Made by a program: the position numbers and the translations under genes. Below, one piece after another: positions 8,417-11,693 of a stretch of 11,693 bases of DNA. The notes below the pieces were generated by a model that worked only from the letters and a program-made list of their open reading frames with translations, had not been told where the DNA came from and did not search any database. Within the stretch, counting starts at the first letter, position 1, and each line of letters opens with the position of its first letter. Origin of the DNA: Echinostoma caproni (lineage: Eukaryota > Platyhelminthes > Trematoda > Plagiorchiida > Echinostomatidae); NCBI GenBank assembly GCA_900618425.1, contig UZAN01047658.1, positions 4,364-16,056 on the forward strand, written 5' to 3'.

Positions 8417-9280
8417 CTTCGTGTAAAACGGATTTTGATTCGGTCGACTGCATGGTTTTCTGTTGCTGTCTGTACTTTAGGGTTGCACTGGATAATATGT
8501 TTCTCTGCTTCAATTCCTGTATGCAAACGAGTAAAACCGTGCTCGAGCTTGCGACAACTTATCGCCCACGTTCACCACGAAAATCATTGTTTTACGTGTT
8601 CTTTTCTAATCTGTGTCACTGGAAATGATACTGTCTTCTTGAGGCGGTAGTGACATTGATCTTCTTCCACAGTATCAGACTGTTTGATCAAGAGTATTCG
8701 ACTATACACTGTACTGTTGATTCACGTAATTTACCAGATTTTCTGATATTCTGAATGTTGACCTAGATACAGTTGATTCACGTTTTGCAAATCAGAGTGT
8801 AAAATCCTCTCACTGGATTGGAGAAGGTCAGGTCCCAATTGCACCCTTATTGGGAAGGAAGCGCTACAGGTAGCTACAGGCAAGTCAGCTAGGTTGGCGG
8901 CAACATCCCACCTGATGCGATGACAAGCATGCAGAAGGTTGCTTTGTTGTTCGATAGTCATGGATGGCGTCAGTGTGACATTTTGTTGTCCCCTCTTGAA
9001 CGTGTATTCTACGAATTCCAAGTATGACACTGTCGCATTGATTTGTGCACAAACAACAGTAACCAACCCCTCCTTGTCTGTCAAAATAATTGATGAACCG
9101 TTTTTCACCGAACGTGCTCGGATGAGCAGGAATCAGCGATAGCTTGTGTCTGGACATCGTGGTCTATATAGGCACATGGCTTCAGTAAACGTTTTGTCCC
9201 AATGGATTGGTTTTGCTCTCTCCATTTCTCTAATCGATGGAATTCAGTTCCCTTTGTTGATATGATTGTCTGACCAGACC
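8417..9280 (+). pseudogene. ancient relic of the same LINE-like RT (copy 2)
   Basis: No long frame survives, but short matches to copy 1 occur in the same order and nearly the same spacing. 8432-8448 matches 2245-2261 (FDSVD, 14 of 17 bases). 8680-8696 matches 2514-2530 (16 of 17). 8781-8789 and 8796-8805 match 2622-2630 and 2638-2647 (identical). 8869-8878 matches 2732-2741 (identical). 8887-8898 matches 2791-2802 (11 of 12). About 40 bases are missing between the last two. Further on, the plus frame 8939-9142 keeps family-like blocks (TVALICAQTT for the usual YACETW segment, then LSV..ID and ARMSRNQR). Weaker traces of the WLGHVLRM and RLPRRALFAD segments reach about 9280. It starts truncated, next to the GC-rich block. 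It has no insertion like that in copy 1. Confidence 0.72.
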
Positions 9281-10038
9281 GGCAAACTCATTTTTATTGA
9301 TTGTGTCATTGGTAAAACGCGTTGCAACGGATAGGCTCAATTTATGCTTAGTCCTCAGTCAAAACACAAAGCGATCAGGTGTAAATTGCAACAACAGTTA
9401 AAAGGAATGTTTTATTCTACAAACAAAACTGTTTCAGTATTCACCAGGTTTTGAGTGCACATCGCTACATTTGAATTCAGCGGTTTTGCTTTCACTTTTC
9501 ATGCATGACTTATTTTTCAACGTCGTTATCAGCGACTTGGAAAGTCGGGTCAGGTTCCCATAGCGGTCACATCAAATGTACTGTCAAAGGCAAATGATTA
9601 AATAAAACGTTTGTGATATCATGCATCGGACGAGTTAAAATATCATTTCGGATAGTTTTTCACTGATCGAAGGGATGATTGTTGACCGGTAGACAAGCTC
9701 GCTTGCGTGACCGGCTGTGGGTGTACATGAATATGTAATGAAATAGCCCCTACTTTTATGTGTTTAGTCGCTTGCCAAGCTCTGGATGATGCCAATTTCA
9801 TTCCTGGCACAATTGTGTCATGGTTTCTCACGCAAAAGACATTGTAACACCCCGGCAATCGATTATCACCACTTAGTGTTTATTGTGTTTCCACCCTGAT
9901 CGGGGCACGTTTTCGATGAGCATCTGGGGGTGTTGCTCACATTGAAAATGTATGATTTGTGCTACAAGTTTTTAGAGCCATCTGTCTATTCCGCTTATTG
10001 TAAGTGACGGGAAAGTAATGAATTAGTCTTATGCGCTA

Positions 10039-10075
10039 TTTATCAAGATATATACATATATATATCAAGATATAA
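10039..10075. repeat. AT-rich tract with duplicated TATCAAGATATA
   Basis: A TATCAAGATATA word occurs twice (from 10041 and from about 10063) around a short ATATAC/TATATA run. It is probably microsatellite slippage. Confidence 0.8.
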
Positions 10076-10103
10076 TGTAGAAATCTTCAATACTTTTGGA
10101 AAA

Positions 10104-10130
10104 GAACAATAACAACAATAAGAACGATAA
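10104..10130. repeat. degenerate AAC/AAT-type simple repeat
   Basis: Interrupted AACAAT, AACAAC and AATAAG units form a short A-rich simple-sequence tract. No other signal is attached to it. Confidence 0.7.
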
Positions 10131-10291
10131 CCGTAGCCGGGTGGTTGAGGACTGCAGTTATGACTCACCATGTGAGCAAGACTCGTCATATGCATGCACC
10201 TTCCGGAATACTGCCGTCATTTCAGTTAACTAACTGATTCCAGCTATTGTCTTTCTATGTTTTTAATTGTTTGCTTTCATATTTCATCCAT

Positions 10292-10312
10292 ACACACACA
10301 CACACACACACA
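10292..10312. repeat. (AC)10 microsatellite
   Basis: Ten uninterrupted AC units plus one A: the longest pure dinucleotide run in the window and probably length-polymorphic. Confidence 0.97.
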
Positions 10313-10448
10313 ATCATTGAACTGTGAGTTCTGCGTGTCAGCTCAGTGCACGCGGCTTTTCCAATGCAGAGACGAAACGTGTTCAGGTTTTGCTACGATT
10401 CAAGGGCAGTCATCCACTATCCCTGGTCGATAGATATCTCTAAAGGGC

Positions 10449-10479
10449 AATTGGAATCACCCTTCGTGGGAGTCCAATT
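10449..10479. other. imperfect hairpin
   Basis: AATTGGA (10449-10455) pairs with TCCAATT (10473-10479). The inner CCC and GGG can also pair around a TTCGT loop, with mismatches between the two stems. No promoter, terminator or RNA gene context supports a function. Confidence 0.5.
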
Positions 10480-11244
10480 ATGAATCATGTACGCATTGTC
10501 TGTTCCGTCTTTCCTCGCCTCGATGGCCACGTCATGATGGGCGTTTTTCTTGGCGAAGCTAAGTTCTCGTCATTAAATCAGTGATGGCTTTTGCTTCTAT
10601 GTATCGAACGCAATAGCTGTTTCATCACTCTATTCACCTCATTCTCTCCGCGGCTTTTTGATGACATTAAAGAGTCTCGTGTGCGCACCCCCACCCCTTT
10701 TTTTGATCAAAATAATTTTACCCGGAAACGAAACAGCCCTTTACTTTCTTAATGTCATATCTCTGACGTCGATCTATTCATTTCAGTGATAATTTTCAAT
10801 TTGGCCAGGAAAACACATTTGCCTAACTATCGTAGAATTGAATGAAAGAAATATTTTGCTGGTCCAGCTGGATGGTGGTAGAATCGAGCGTACTGTCTAC
10901 AGACAGTGCATAGACAACCGATCGATCGTGTTTCCAAATGTCTGTAACACACTGTTCATCTCACCGTTAATGACTGTAACCTGGGTCACATGTTCATCAT
11001 CCCGAACGCAAGATACAAATATTTGATAAGTTTGAAAAATCTACCCAGGTTTTCACATGATACACTGAGTTGTGAATGTATTTTCATTCACATTTTGAAA
11101 AGTTCAGGCGAAAGGAACTTTTAGCTATGCCCGGGGGTTATCTAATTTATTTGTCCTCTGATCAACAGCGTTATTTCCTGAAAACAAACTATTTCTTCCG
11201 CAGACGTTGATGACTAAACAGAATAGAAGTGACCTTCATCGAGA

Positions 11245-11460
11245 ACCACGGTACGGCGGTGTAGTGGTTTAGTCGATCTGACTGGTGCGCTTTCGGTCAT
11301 GTGATCCGCGGTTCAAGCCTCACCATCACCACCCAACCTTGGTGGTAGGCAGCCTGGCTCTCGTTTGGTTCGTCTTAGTCTGCCTAACTTATCGGGGCCT
11401 TATGCGATGCACCACTCCAAGTCCCGGGGACTAGACTACCGGTTTCCATCACTGAACAAC
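11245..11460 (+). mobile_element. tRNA-derived SINE, copy C
   Basis: The A-box region is GCGGTGTAGTGGTTTAGTCG (about 11256-11275) and the B box is GGTTCAAGCC (11310-11319), about 40 bases apart as in a tRNA gene. The body has CACCCAACCTTGGTGGTAGGC, which I give here by position (about 11330-11350), then GGGGCCTTATGCGATGC, then CACTCCAAGTCCCGGGG, and it ends TCCATCACTGAAC at about 11457. It is the best-preserved copy for defining the family end. I found no clear target-site duplication. Confidence 0.85.
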
Positions 11461-11693
11461 GAGTCTTGGTGACTGTGGGGTTCGTCCCGTTTGTTGTGCA
11501 GGGAGTTCACTACCAGTTTCTTCACCGGACTGGAGCATTTTTGTCCCCTTAGCTCTGAAATCCCTGCAGTGCTGATCAGTGTTTTATAAATGACGGTGCC
11601 AATGCTTTTCAATTCCTCGCTTTGAATCTTTTTCATTGTTTTAGTTATACTTCCATGCAACCAATTTCTTTTACCGCTTCCATGAGAGCAACA
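11461..11693. other. window end, nothing recognised
   Basis: A 74-codon minus frame (11436-11660) begins outside the SINE and runs into it. It has no motif I know and is probably chance. Confidence 0.5.

Larger units (their letters stand above)
9281..11244. other. gene-free AT-rich stretch with microsatellites
   Basis: No gene recognised. The minus frame 9643-9858 (71 codons) and the plus frame 10838-11026 (62 codons) show no motif I know. The stretch holds several simple repeats and one possible hairpin, listed separately. The far 3' end of copy 2 of the LINE-like relic may extend a little past 9280 but I cannot support it. Confidence 0.6.

Noticed and set aside
8731..9157. Minus-strand open frames with N-glycosylation-like sequons and a plausible splice donor and acceptor, first read as a host exon.
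   Set aside because: The plus strand of the same region aligns in order with LINE RT blocks (8869-8898 with 2732-2802, and family-like blocks to 9142), so the frames are antisense shadows.
10838..11026. 62-codon plus-strand frame as a small gene.
   Set aside because: No motif or conserved context, and length expected by chance.
1..11693. CRISPR array, bacterial operon or prophage content.
   Set aside because: There are no regularly spaced repeats and no clustered bacterial-style frames; the content is eukaryotic retroelements and SINEs.

Overview
The window looks like eukaryotic repeat-rich DNA, most likely intergenic or intronic sequence from a parasitic flatworm (a fluke-type genome). I see no intact host gene, rRNA, functional tRNA, CRISPR array or bacterial operon. 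The flatworm assignment is an inference. It rests on the style of the LINE-like reverse transcriptase and its C-terminal LHRLRWLGHVLRM-type block, on a Penelope-like element with a GIY-YIG endonuclease, on tRNA-derived SINEs, and on the moderate GC content.

Layout: 1-1697 has no recognisable gene. A tRNA-derived SINE lies at about 1698-1926 (minus). A decayed non-LTR retrotransposon (RTE/CR1-like, clade unresolved) runs from about 2075 to 2997 (plus) and stops in the region after the RT domain. About 2.5 kb of different DNA follows. It includes a broken Penelope-like element, with RT at about 3696-4420 and a GIY-YIG endonuclease at about 4500-4883. The C-terminal end of a non-LTR element then resumes at about 5485-5966 and is followed by a 3' tail with short AACTG repeats (to about 6158). 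The simplest reading is one old LINE-like copy split by a Penelope-like insertion.

The right half has a second SINE (7438-7660, minus), then a GC-rich block of unknown nature (about 7895-8416). Next is a second, much older relic of the same LINE-like RT (about 8417-9280, plus). I identified it by a collinear series of short matches to the first copy. About 2 kb of AT-rich DNA with microsatellites follows, then a third SINE (11245-11460, plus).

All coding features are dead: they carry frameshifts, nonsense codons, a mutated YADD box and internal deletions. A single ambiguous base at 5674 sits exactly between two 117-bp near-identical copies of the LINE C-terminal segment, which suggests either a recent tandem duplication or an assembly join.
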